Assembly: GCF_001949145.1 (NCBI RefSeq)
Contig: NW_019091497.1
Location: forward strand, 576,253 to 640,252
DNA length: 64,000 bases
Source: Acanthaster planci
Taxonomy: Eukaryota > Echinodermata > Asteroidea > Valvatida > Acanthasteridae
Direction of reading: 5' to 3'
A model generated the notes under the pieces. It searched no databases, was not told where the DNA came from, and saw only the letters and a program-made list of their open reading frames with translations. Position numbers and translations under genes: made by a program. Positions 1 through 13,700 of the stretch are shown piece by piece. Position 1 is the stretch's first letter. Every line of letters begins with the position of its first letter.

Positions 1-1645
1 CCTTGAAATAAAATCACGGTAACAAATTTGATTAACTTTAAACTTCATAGGAAAATCATATCTTTCAAAACTTGATCTTGTTTATTTTTAAGTTTAGACA
101 AATTACCAAACACAACAAATTGAAAAAAGGCCCACCAATTATTCAAAAGTGAAATAAAATTACAATTACGGAAGGCTTTTCTCACAATGTAAATAGAAAT
201 AGAAAGACAGTAACTGGTTAAAAGGGATCACAATTCACTGTTTTGTAAATAAAGTTCATTATATTCAACTGTTTTATTAGCTAACAGTTCCATATTTTCA
301 TCAGCCGTTAGTCAGGGCTTGAAGTTTGCAACAAAATGCGGCATGACAAACAGTTAGTGCAGAAAGCTTCCAATTTCCCAAGATTTCCAGCAGATGCCTT
401 CATGACGTTGTTGACAATATCACTTCGTATAAAGAGCGGCAGTGCTGTTTCGAAGAGAAAGATATATACCGCCAAAACACATTCAAAGATTATTTAAATC
501 CTTACTACTGAATACCTAACCCTTTCTACGTTGTTTGAAATAAACACTTAATACATGAATTATTATTTCATTAGTTAATTATCAAGATTCTAACTGCTAA
601 AAATGCGTAGAAGTCAAAAGTGTCAATCACCGTTGCAGTCAGGTTCTACACGGGTTTTTCCCCCAATTTCCACCCAGAAGTAGCGTCCAATGAAGTGATA
701 AAGAATTATTTTGTTAAAGATCACGTGAACAGTGTTTGACATTATTTTAATGGACCTCTGATGTGGATTTTCACGAACCTTTGATGGACTTGGCTAGACA
801 ACAACAGTGTCATTAGTTAACAATGTAAAAATGCATTCATTTCTTTAAAAAACATCAAACTCACGAACGCTCGAACACTGAAAGATCTTGGTGCAAATGT
901 TCAGTCAATTTTTCATGCACATGTTAACCTCCAGATTGTTACATTAATTTTAGAAAAACTTTGAATGTAATTGAAAGGCCCTTAACGGGTGGGAAACATG
1001 TGTACTCCACGATTTTTTCTGAGGCAGGTCTGTAAACAATGGTTTTGACGGGTTGAACTAGTGTTTATTGCAAATTCAAACAATTCATAACAGCCTTTCT
1101 GACAGGATGAGTAATTGTTACACATTCCAACAACATTACTTTCAATTCAGTAAGTCATTGCTATCTGGTCCCTATTTCGGACTTTCGGGAGTATTTGATT
1201 TGTGAACTGGAGCCAAGCATTTGGTGAAGTTCTTGTAACAAAAGTGTACACGTATTCATATTCCATGTATACTGTAATTACAGTGATTTTGTTGAAGCAC
1301 TCCTTCAACCTGTGCTTACAAACCAATATTACTGAAATATGTACACTACATGTATTAGGATCATTGCGCCTCAATTTGACATTTGACGTTGATCTGACAC
1401 AGATGGTGAATCTGCTGTATCAAACTGGAAGCTGTACTCGGTTCTGCATAGGCCTATTGGCCTGAGATTTTGCTACCCACGAGTTCAAGTGACAGATTCA
1501 TAAATGAGATTTCACTAACTAAAATGGGACATAAGCCTTTTCTTCGAGGTGTTTTGCTTGTTTTGTTATCACGTACTTCAAGACACTCCACGTCCACTAT
1601 CCATTTTTCCTGTTTCTAGTGGATGTGGTTTGTATTCCTTTAACA
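1..1645. other. 3' flank of the channel gene
   Basis: AT-rich sequence holding the presumed 3' UTR (toward 1645). I recognise no other gene, RNA or mobile element here. The short open frames lack codon or family signal. Confidence 0.6.
1064..1069 (-). promoter_or_regulatory. Candidate polyadenylation signal for the channel gene
   Basis: TTTATT on the plus strand reads AATAAA on the minus strand, about 580 bases past the stop codon. I saw no AATAAA nearer to the stop. A single hexamer is weak evidence. Confidence 0.3.
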
Positions 1646-1783
1646 CTAGATCCTGAGGGCCCTATTGCAGCAAGACTTTTTGATGAGTTTCAGGAAGAGA
1701 GCGATGAATTCGCACACTGTGATGAGAGAGAAGCCGATGTAAAGGCCTACAATTCCGCCGATGTCTCCAAACAGGGAACTCTC
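1646..1783 (-). CDS. Channel exon 24: TM2, selectivity filter and stop
   Basis: 138 bases, phase 0 in; acceptor ttgttcttggttcaag; TAG at 1648-1646. Encodes [10 protein letters not shown], then TM2 [20 protein letters not shown] and a short basic tail ([15 protein letters not shown]). LFGDIGG.xGLxIGxSLIT is the family TM2 signature; GFS is the G-x-S filter. The cytosolic tail is only about 15 residues, with no PY motif of the kind that targets vertebrate ENaC for ubiquitination. Confidence 0.93.
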   Translation of the reverse strand, partial: ESSLFGDIGGIVGLYIGFSLITVCEFIALFLKLIKKSCCNRALRI

Positions 1784-4700
1784 CTTGAACCAAGAACAAA
1801 ACGACACAAGTAGTAAATTACCCAGCTTAACTTTGGACGGCACTGAGCAATGAACTAAAGGCCCATTTACACACGCGCGCGTTAACAGCGAGCGTTTACA
1901 GAAAGCGATAATGTGGCGTGATATTTTACGGTACACGGGGCGTGCACAAGATGTAACCTGCTCGGTATTTATGTTAATGATCCTCTCTAACAACGACTTA
2001 GAGCTGGACCGTAATGCCATATCCAACGAGAATGCTTATATGCCAGAACGCGCAGTCTCAATACAGCATCATCAGGAAAACTTGCTCTGGTTTCTAAACG
2101 CAGCGGTTTATCGAGCGTCCACACGGTTTCTCCGCTCTAAATGATAACAACCAATAGAAAACCTCGTGTTTTATTTTGACTGCGCGGATTTCGGTTAGCA
2201 CGTATGTGTTAACGGACCTTGAGTTACTTACTATGAAACAACTGGCAACGAAATGATCCTTTGATCCTATACTTCCCGCTCAAAAACTTAAGAGTCATTT
2301 TCAAACCAAAGAATAAAAGAACGTAAGAATAAGAAAAGGAAATCCTTGACAGCTAGCTTTGGATGTTTCCCGCGAAGGTCACACCATGTCTATATCCCCC
2401 ATATTGTAGAAACAATGCTTCAATCGTGTCACATATATCAAGCAAATATCGGTCCGCTTTGACATTGTGAAACGGCCTTGTGAGGAAGATACCGTAACAC
2501 AGCAAAATTGACCGCAAACAGTGAGCTATGGCTGAGTAAAGGACTTCCTGATCAACTGATAGCTGTCGTGAGCGGTGGCTTGAAGTAATAAAACAAACCG
2601 GGTATGCTGGCACTTCTTTGGTGCTCTCGTAATTCAACTCCTCATAGAACACTTCAAGCCGGGCAATATTGTCACTGTGGGGAAAACGATGGGAATTTGC
2701 ATTTACAGCCCAAGCTGCAGTTTGTAAAAAACAGTCCCATTATGTGCATGAGATCTGGTAAACACGAGTCTATGGTACAACCCATACTACGACTTCCAAC
2801 TCGAAGTTTACCTGAAGTTTGGGTTGACAATGTTTTTGGTAACTGGATATACATGTAACGCTCAAAGTTTCGAACACTGAGCATATTCAAGGTTTCGAAC
2901 GCTGACTTGAGCCCAGGGTTCACTTCCCCATAGTGTTTGGTTGGCCATTACTCAGTTAAGACATAAAATGATGAATATAAGTTATTCACTCGTAAAAAGT
3001 ATGACGTGATTTCAACCACTAAATGACAACATATAAAGTATGATTAAACACGAAATTGGAAAAAAAAGAAAAGTAAATCAACCAGACACAGCCTGGCAAT
3101 ATACTGGTACGTTTTATGACATGTTGATCTGTGATCAGTTTGCAGTTTCACGAGTCATATTTGTCTTGTAAGCTTAAAACTCTAACAATGCCTATTCTAA
3201 AATATCTGCTGTGGGTGAGAATACTTACAAAACATTTTCTTCATTTAATTGCCGAGTCTTTTCATTGATTGAATTGATGTTTCGTAACAGGTGTTTCTGA
3301 AAATTCGAAAATATAACACAAGATTGAAATAAGAAAAATCAGTTAAGGACACACTTAAGAATTTCGCTATACACAGCCTGGTTCATGAGGATCCAATATA
3401 GCTACTTACTGTGAATTTTTTGGATGGCCACTTGGACATCGAACTTGTTTTTGTGTAATACACCTCACTGTAAATTAAATACAATTCAATTTAGTTACAG
3501 AGGCCGAATAGTGTCACAAAAGGCGGCTTAACACCATCAAGTGCATGAAAGATGTACAGACAGACTGTTCTGCTATTTAGCAAATCTCTGTTGGAGTATA
3601 CCGTTGGAGTGACCCATTGTACGCCTAGGTGTTTCGTTTCAACCTCGGGAAATCTAGTTCCTCTGGTTGATTGGTGTTACAGCAAATTTTCTTCAGAAAA
3701 ATGTCAATAACCTGTTCTATTTTTTTAAAATTATATGCTTGGACGTGTTTGAAATTTTGGTTTAAGAAGTTTGACATTTTTTTGCGTCCTCTGAATGGAA
3801 GCATTTTTCGATGAATGGAAACGGAACGTATAACGAAATAGTCGGCATATCGATTATTCAAGTAACAAAATAATACTCGCAAGCCTAGGAAACACACCTG
3901 CACTGTTCGGGGCAGTCGCAACTTAAATTGTTATGCTGATTGAGGTAGTAGATAAGTTGCCTGCACACTTCTATTCAAGTTAAAAAAAAGAAAGGCAAAG
4001 TATTAAGGGATCCACGAATTGATTAGTAGATTAGTTCTGTAACCATGATTCAAGGACTGCTTATCGGCAAACAGAAAAGAGGGTAGCCTTCTATACTTTT
4101 GAGGTTAGCTATCCTATTGGACTTGATATCCTGGTCATTGCATTTAGCACACAATGTATTTGAAAATAACACTGGTGTGAATGGTTCTGAGCAAATTACC
4201 CGCATAACTCACGAAAACTCGTGTGTATATACACAGAATCACTTTAGTTTCGGTTTCCCCAATTCCAGGGTTATAATTCTTCAGGCAGTCCTTAAACAAA
4301 GGGGAATGAATTGAGTTGAAATCCATAATTATACAAGAAGTACTTCATTTCGTCATTCCAATCGTAATGTTTTAGAATTTATTCAAACTCAAGGAGAGAA
4401 CATGAATGAATAAAGGGAAAATATGAAGAAGACATGCCCCAGGAACAACATGAGCATGGGCAAGACCAGGAAGACACAAATATGACTCGGTGTACGAATG
4501 AGGATCATATATACGAAACACGATTAACATATATGCAAATGCCCATGTTGAAGTGAAGTAGCCTCCAGACTCTTAACATGTATTTTCAACATATTCGGGT
4601 CAGTCAGAATTTTCACTATTTATAAAAGCATAGTGCCAATATTTTCAAGTTTCACATTGGATGCAGCTAATGTGGACAGATCACTGCGGCACTAATTGTG

Positions 4701-7700
4701 CTTTGTTTCCCAGCTAACCTTGAGTCTCGTTTAGCAGCCGGCATCGAGGCCCGTCGAGTTCCAGAGTATCTACACAGTCGCAGTTTTTCAGAATGGCCTC
4801 ATGAATACACGTTTTCTTACACAGCTGTAGAGTGGAAATGTGAAATGGATGTGTTAGCAGAGGGATATGTTTATTCTGCCTCTCAGATCTTGTGACCTCC
4901 TTGTTATACTGACAATGCTGTTACCTCATCCTGTGAAAAAGGTTTCAGACGTGGAGGGACTTCATTTATTTTACGCAACCGTGATCAAATTGGTCTGTCC
5001 TCTTGACGTTGGCCGTCAACAATTTGGGTTGCAGGATGTGTCACCCCGCAAACTATTTTGAAAAATGCTTTTATTCAGATGAAAAAGACTTTCAACTCTC
5101 CCAGGTATTTACAAAGGCCAGAAAGCTTGTTTCTATCTTGCTAGTTTCGTTAAATATTTCCCCACGATGACTCATGATCTATGGCACCATAATCTGAGAT
5201 ATGCAATTTTTGGTACACTTATCATTGTTAACACACTCATCGTTACCGACCGTCTCTCCCTTCGCACTGAAGGGCGGTAGACTTTGGATATGCCTATTAT
5301 ACCAAGTGAACGGGGAACTTGCCTCTCGGTCGTAATGGTCGGATGAAGAGACTTTGATTCTACCGTCAGCAATAATTTTGGTGTTCCTTATTCTCTTCAA
5401 GCACTTTCCATAGGGTCGCCCTTGACGAAGCACATAATTCTGTTGAAAAAATGAGCCATTTGCATGAAGCTGATCGAATTAAGCGAGATTTTCAAAGAAG
5501 TAAGGAAAAGGATGTGCAACTACACCTAGAGGCCGGCATCCAATTAGAGCGGTAAATTTGCTCTAAGGGAACCGGGGGATGGAGGATTACGGGGGGTGAT
5601 TTGCCCAGACATGGAAATTTAGGAAGGGGGAGATACTGACATTCAGACACTAGGTGAACCTCGAATTCCATGTAATGATCAGTCAATAACCATATTTGCA
5701 GGGTGTAAAGTCGCCATTGATGTTGAGCTCACTCCCGGCCATGCCAACTGGGGAGATCCTGGCCTGCTACCAACCAATATCATCCCTCTCTACCCTGTGT
5801 ATACTGCGTATCGCCGTCGTGCCGACTCACTCATCGCTAGCGACCAATCACATACTGCTGTCCCTACCCAGTCTCCTGGCCCAGATGACCTCGAAAGCAG
5901 CGGACAGTTTCTGTCCAGAAAAAGAAATCGACCACTACAAACACAATGACCTTGCTGTGCTGGCTTACTCATCTACAAATTAACTCGGCCCGAGTGGGTT
6001 TTACGATTCGATGTGTATGCAATGGACAAGTTCTTACGTATCTGAGACCGACGGATGTGACCGTTCCAGGCTTGACCGTGATTCCATCATTAGTTGGGCT
6101 TGGCCTGATGTGTGGGGGGTTGATAGATACTCTAGCCCCGGCCTCTGGTCCAAAAATGCCGATGTACTCGTCCTGCTCCAGGAAGAGTGTCATTTGAAGA
6201 CCTGTAAATATGGGTAAACAATAGGTACCTATACGAAATAGCTGACACAAGGGAAAGCAGAATATTGGCGGCTAATGCGAAATCAGTCCTGAGTTAAAGG
6301 AATCAAAGTGATGAAGATCAGTGCACGCGGATATTTTGGATGAACCAGTATGATACAGTAGGCAGATATTAATCCAAAATTAGCCAGGCTTTCAAGACTA
6401 TTTCACGACCACGGTGCTGGTTGACCTCTAAAGATGATGGTAATCAAGAGCCTCGATCTTTCTGAAACCTGGCATAAATGTCCAATATCTTTGAAAGCTC
6501 AATCCCAAGCTTTGGTCATTTCCGGTTCATGGCCTCGATATCGGCCCCGTACCTTGAGAACTTCAATTGAAACAGTTAACCATTGCTACAGACATGTCAA
6601 TGCAACGGGTGTTAGCGACATGTGTGTCTGAGTTTCGTGAAATTGGTGTCAAAAATGATTGGAAGACAAAAAATGGAGTGTCCATGAAATACTTATGTGA
6701 AATTAACATTAAACTAACCTGAATAATAAATCAGGAATAATTCATATCAGAATCTGGCTATCATGCCAACAAAGAATAAAAACAACGGGTTGCTTTCATT
6801 AACTATACCATATCTGGCGCCTGTTTTGGATGCAGTGATCGGCTTCTCAATGTCAGCGTTGAAAGTGAAGCAGTTGCCATAGGTATCGTCTTGAATTGTC
6901 TCGAAATTGCTGGAGGACAATAGTTAACACGTTATTCCAGATGATTCAAAGAGGTCTGTGCTTAATCACTACTAGAGTATGTGCGCAAAACTTACGCAAT
7001 GTGACCTTTTTCTCTTTCGGCTCTCAGTTTCAGTTGGGATATTTATAACAGCAACGGAAAAAATTCTTGGGGCGGGGGGCTTGTATTAAATCAGACTATT
7101 GCTGATCAAACACAAAATACTTCTAGGGTCGCTCAGCGGATATTTAAATATAATATTAAAGAATTTTACGTCGCTTTACTATTGTACTGGTCTTTGGAGA
7201 ACCTCCCACTGCACAACGTTGGACGGTACTGTACTCTCGTTATTTAAAGGATTTTTAAGAAAGCATACAGTATTTCCAACCGGGTCAATGTTTTGAAATG
7301 ACTGTAATGTTTATGGATGTTGGCACTGATCCAGTATCTTTTATTAAACCACTCTTTTATGCATGTTAACTCGGACCAACTTGTTGAAGACGGATTCTCA
7401 TATCAAATGAAAACATAGATGCAAAAGATTACAGAAGGCTTATCAACCATCTCGGGGAGGGGGCAGTTACAGTGGCTACCTTCCAAGCTCTACATTGTCA
7501 GTGTAAGGTTGACATTCATATATACGAATGTGTACAAGTTCACCTGATGTTACATTTTGTCTGTTCGTATGTGCACTGCAGGATGAAATCTTCCTTCTGG
7601 TGTCCGTACTGACTGACCTCATCCTTGGTAAGCTTTGGCACGTCGACAAGGTCGCTGTAGTCGGGCGTGGCGCTGAACGTGACGAAACCGTTCCAGTCTG

Positions 7701-10700
7701 CCGGGTCTTCGCCTTTGACGCGGCCAAACGGGGGCACCCTGAACTGTGCGGGGAAATTCTCGAACAGGTAGTGGTGGTCCTCCGGTACCAATTTCCGATA
7801 CCGAAAATACCATAAGGGTTGACGGAAAACGTCCTTGAACGGTTCTGTCAAAGTGGGGAATAGGAAAAGGAGTTTAACAACTCTGGTATGGGCCACATTC
7901 CTTAGGAGTTGAGCCAGAAACCTACTGCGACACCAGTGCAATCCACCGTGTTTTTATCAATAAGCGAACCTTCGAGTTTTCTAATTCGCGAAGGATTAGA
8001 AAAGCGCGGAGCCAGCAGGCAGTGCTGGATCGGCTCGTAAAATGTCAAGTGAATATGGCACCAGTAGAGATCCTGTATCCATTTGATAAAGATTTGTTTT
8101 AATTGAAAATAAGCCTCATCGATATATAACCTAGGATTCGCGGTTGCTAATTACACGTTTGCTAACTACGGACAGGTGGCTGGTCCCGGGAAATATGTGT
8201 GGTGGTGACATGGTATGCCATAGGCTCGTCCGCAAACAGGGGTTGACAATCAAGACACTAGACTCAATCATTAATTCTGATTGAAACAAGCACAAGTTAA
8301 ATAACTCCTGAACAAAAAACTTGTTGGTTTAGTGAATAAAAAAGCCTTTAGGCTGTCACGCACTGTTCCCGCGGAAACAGTACTTGAATGGACATGAAGG
8401 AAAACTGATTTGATCGCGGCCCTTTTGAGCTTTTTGGAACACTGAAAAGCCACGGCTCTGGTGTATTTCTCGAGACAAATACGAAAATCACTGTTTACCA
8501 CTACATATTCATCTGGCAACCCGCACCACACACAATGATGATAATTGTTGTAACTACACACCTGCTTTATTTTGTACGCTTGGGTGACAATCACTCACCA
8601 CGTCGTCCTGACAAGGGGCAGTTTGCTTCGTCATCACCCAAACGGCAGTCTTCTACAGTGTTGCACACGTCGTACTCGTGGATAAACTCCACGCCGCCTC
8701 GACATCGGTAGTAGTTCTTAGGTGGTTCCTCGTCTATGCAGTTCCAAGACAATCAAGTTGGAGGTCGCACTCAAGAAATTTGTGTTGTGCTTTTAAAGTT
8801 GACAAGTGGCTTGTTACTGACAAACTTACCTGCTCAGTCACACCTCAACACCAGTAGGTCCCTTAATAATATTTAGATAACTCAGCATTTTGCAGACTCC
8901 AAAAAGACCAATATTAGCCAAGTTTGATTTATTCAAAACAACTTCAGGATTGAGATGGTATCATAAAGTGACAACCATATAGCAGGTGTTAAGGGGGGGG
9001 GGAGAGAGTGACTTACCAGTGGGTGGTCAAGAAGGAGGTGTTACCTGTCGAATAAACCCTACCAACCAAAGCGAGTTCTTTAGAAGCCCTTAATCCAATG
9101 TTCAGTGTAGGCTCGTAACGACTGATAGCCAGAGCTTCTTTAAATAACAGTTCCGACAGTTGACAAATCAACGATTCTTGTATTGCTAGGGATCACCGAC
9201 TGATGTTGTAAGTTGTCTGTAGTGTCCGTATTCATGAGAATAAGATCAAGTAGCCCCAGACCCGATCCGACTACCAACCGCTGCTTATAAGTGACGCCTG
9301 TGCAGCAAAACAGCCACGCTCTAACTGTGATGCTAATATATTATGGTATGATGCAATACAGTAGGCAAACTTATAAGTGAGGTTTGTTCGAGCCATCTGG
9401 TTGACAATTTTCGTGACGCTGACAAGCCTCGCTTATAAGTTTTCCTACTGTATTCCATTATACTAAAATATAATAGCATCACAGTTCTTGCAGGGTTTTT
9501 TGCTGCACAGGCCTCACTTATAACTAGCGGTGGGTAGTCGCATCGATTGGACCCGGAATGTGGTCAAAACCTCTGTCTGAAAAAACGCGGTCAATTATTA
9601 CACATTACATGCTGAAAGTTGGCCAGAATTTAGTTCATAGATACTTAAATAAGATAAAGTGGCCACTCACAAAGAATGTTAGATTCATAATTCTGTGGAC
9701 ATCCAAGAAAGTCATGAACAAGAGGTCAACAAAGGACTTAACCCCCAAAGAGTATCTTAGTTCTGATGTTTACCATTTTAAATGGCCAGATTGTAACAAC
9801 GATTACATTGGCAAAATGGACAGATGCTTGGTCACTGGGATTAGGGAACACTCAACTGGACCGAATAGTGTAATATTTTATTGACTGTGCAAGCATTATA
9901 CACAACATAGGGGTTCATTAAAAGTATGTTGTTTTGTATACGAAGAGGGAATCGTGCTAAATCGCCCTTGTCGTTAGCATCGTCCATTTTGTGTGAAGAG
10001 CTGCATTACATCTCCATCAACAAGGCAACATTGTGGTGTGTTTATATTCTTGAACATGAATGATACCATACCCACATAAGTCCCTGTCGTCTGATTGGTG
10101 GACCTTCTCTCACATGTGGTAACATTATTCATTCTGTTTGACGGCATTCTTGAAATAGAACTTCGATTTTTTTTGACCGGTTCTGGCCCTATTTCATATT
10201 TCTTATTCCAGTAAGAAAGAGGAAAATAACGCAGCGACAGAAATCAGTCCAACATTACGTGGTACTACCACTGGGTGACGCTTTGGACACAATAGGGTCT
10301 TTGTTGGCCAAATTATGGGCGTTAACGCACGAACGGGGTGTATTTGTTCTCTAAACACAAGAGTATTCATGTATGCATTGTTACTTGGTTGACATTTGTG
10401 CAATGGTGAAAATAATTTCATTCGGTGACAGAGGAAATGCTGCGCATCGGGTTGGACGAATAATTTGTACGCGCTCAACAATTCACCTATCCGATAGTTG
10501 TCAATTATTCAGACGTTGTATGAAGCCAATGAGCCGTAGAATCCCATTAACATGACTTACTTTGAAGTGGACATCGCATTTCGTCTGAAGTCTTCACTGC
10601 ACGGCTCCGTCTCAACGATGCCTGACCGCAATCGTTGTAACCGTCACAGACGAAGTTTTGGCTGATGCACCTGACCGATCCGTCTCGTCTTGGCTCTTTG

Positions 10701-13700
10701 CACTGGAACTTCCGTTGGCCACACACTGGAATTGAATTGAGTTTTTGCAACCGGGGAGAGAAGGGATGCGAATGAGGCGGCTTCAGAAAAAGTAAAGCAC
10801 TGACGAGTGACCGTGCAAACCACAGAGTCCAAATTCTCGCTGTTTTTGGAAGGAAAAGGGGATAACACAAAACTTACTAGAAAACTTAAGCTAAGCTAAA
10901 CGATATAACATAACGACGATAATATCATAAAAGGAGATCTATATATGCCCAAAGCTAATAAAGACTAATTCAGTTACCAGGGTTTGAAGCTTTTGCTTGT
11001 ATATGGTGCAAAGCTCGTGCGCAGGTCAAGGTCAATACCATTGCGACCAATAGGTTGTGACTCATCACACAGTACTGCAGCCTTTTCGCGCATTGGTGAA
11101 AAGGGCTGCAATACAGAAGCTTACTATTACGTCAGTGGATTGGAGGGTGAGAGCAGATAACACGCATGCGTGTAACAAGAGCAGCTTAAACCAAGCGCTT
11201 CATGCACACCAAGACCACCTTCAACTTGACCAGCACCAGATCCACCTCTCCAGCCCAGTAACCCCCTAGGACACGGTCTCCTACCTCAGACGTCCAATGC
11301 CCTCACCAAGGGATGTCTCCCCTAGGCTAAGCAGCCTAAGCCAGGAAATGTACCGCTCCCTATGTGAGTGCGGCAAGGTATACATTTAGGAAAAACCGGC
11401 AGATGCCTGCCCACTATATTGAAAGGGCATCGGGGCACACGGCGGACGAGGGGATTTCAAGTCAGCCATCTTCAAGCTCGCCTGTACCACGGACCATCTC
11501 ATCAGTTTGGATGCAGCACGGTCCATTGCCCCTTTCAAGAGGCGGCTTCCCCACAGAATGCCAGGTGCCATCAATATCTACCGGCATCACACCGTCCGAC
11601 CAGGCATCAGATTCCAACTCAAGCTACCTGGCGCCAACTCCTTGAAGCATCCGACGAAACATCCCAAAGCATTTGCCCTAAACTCTACGCTTCAGCAACA
11701 AGAATCCAACATCCAAGTCTCCACGCACCAAGGATCACCGCTAGCATTCAGCACTTCAAGCATCCTCGACCACCAAACCCATTACGTGTACAGCTTCATT
11801 AACCAGCCCTGCCGTTTCCTGACAACAGTCGGAGTATACTTGACCAAAACGTCAAGTTATAACTCAGTGGTTCTTTTCAGAGCCCTATTCCTAACAAGAG
11901 AGAGTCACAGGGTGCTCTCGCAACCGCAACTAGTTCGGGGCAGGTCCAGGTAAAAGTCACATGAATTGTCGATGTTAAGAGTAAGGGAGGTAGGGGCGTT
12001 AAACAAGGTGAAGGAGGAAGACGTTATTGATCTTTTGGGTTTTTTTTACATACCAATTTCCTCTGTACATTCTGGTAGCCATTCATCACTGGCATCCAGA
12101 CAATCGGGGAACTTGTTACAGGTCTGCCAATAGCGGATGCATTCCCCACTGCCACAACGGAAACTACCCTCACCACAGCCAGCTGAAGAACATAAATAAG
12201 AAACCTGTGACGCAACCTTGCGGGTGTAGGTTCAATAGATGCACTCTATAATCAAAACCAGTTTCCAAAGATTTTGGCAACCCATCGGTGTTTATAATTT
12301 TAGCGCCAATGCTATTTTTCACTCGTTCAGAAATCAATTCTGTCAAAACTGATAATACTGCTTGTTTTCTTTAAATTAATGTCATTGACTTTCTAAACTC
12401 AGGCAAAATACTTCGTGTTAATTTCCATGATAATCAATACCTTTCCACACATCTATGGCAGGCATCTTTTTGAAAATTTGAGCTCACTGATTGTTGAAAT
12501 GGAAGAATTTTGATATATTAAATAGACCATGAAATAGAACTGTTTTGCATGCAATCTTTTCAGTTGGACCTTTGTATTTCTTTAACTTTGGTCTGGATTT
12601 TGTTTTGGTGTTTTAAGTTTAATGGCGTCTGTTTGGATATTTGTTTGGTCGCGTGAAGGGCTCTCGACAATAGGAATGGCTTTGGTATATCAGATATTTA
12701 TAAATGTTCAATAAATCAATGTTTATGAAAGATATGCTACATAAAAGTTTATAAGCGCGCTATTGTGATGCGCATACCTGTTACTCGAGGATACAGATAC
12801 TAAGGTTTCATTGGCACAGACCAAAGAGCTTTACGGATTCTGCATAACGTAAGGAATGCATAGCTACGCGCAAACGATCTAATATAGTATTATTGCCTCA
12901 GTAAGCGTAACATGCAGTAGACGACAAGCATAAGCAAGAAATAGACAAGAAAGTGTCACCTACGGGTCATTTTTTTTGTGGAGCGTGCTGTTTTGAATAA
13001 GAGTTTTATCTCTAACGACTTGTATACAACTTTGTTAACTCTTTCCATTATTCCACAAAATGTGAAACAATTCATTTTTTATACAACGCCTGATGAATCT
13101 TCTCACTCCGACCCCAAAAACGAGACAAAATGTTTACCCATGTTCGTTTCCTCTTTAATTAGTGCCGCAATCGCTACAGGTGGCACGCGTGGGTTACATG
13201 CTGCTTTCATTAAAAGGTCTTTTCGGTGTAAGGTTTTATTTTGAGGGGGTTCCTTCCGTCTTTGTCCGCATCTAACTAAAGCCTGTACAATTTCAATGGA
13301 CGCTCTCTGCAACTCACGCAAACGGACCCGAGGCGCACTGGAAACCATACAGAGAATGGACCGTACAAGTTATGTTGGAGAAAAATGCACGTTTGCCTCA
13401 TGTACAGACGCACGCATCAATTTGGTGCCAACAGTAATGACGTCTCCCCGGAGGAGTGTCTATTCTGGCATTTCAATGCTTAACTTACAAGGTGTCCGGT
13501 GAGTTTCACGCTCCAATGAGCAAAACGGGCAAGCTTCGGCCTCGGTGACAGCAACTAAAGACAAGTCTCTCCTCTCTCTCCTTGGAGCTGCTGGTAATGC
13601 TGAAGGTCAGTAAGCAAAGAACAATGTGACAGAGAGATATAACATTATGCCCCAACAAAGTAAAAAAAAAAAACAAGCAGTACACTTACTGCACTTACCT

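Noticed and set aside
1619-1813. Plus-strand frame with an acceptor-like start ([14 protein letters not shown])
   Set aside because: It lies opposite the TM2 exon of the channel; the minus-strand family match is decisive and the plus frame has no partner exon.
4698-4895. Plus-strand frame containing [13 protein letters not shown], superficially like the channel WPS motif
   Set aside because: It is antisense to channel exon 19 ([17 protein letters not shown]); the resemblance is chance, and the real WPS motif is in exon 21.
7845-7941. Upstream extension of exon 15 to a Met near 7941
   Set aside because: An acceptor at 7845-7849 in the correct phase cuts it off; the extension is intron read in frame.
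13103-13502. Overlapping frames near 13.1-13.5 kb as exons
   Set aside because: No domain match, no phase-correct splice sites toward the channel exons on either side.
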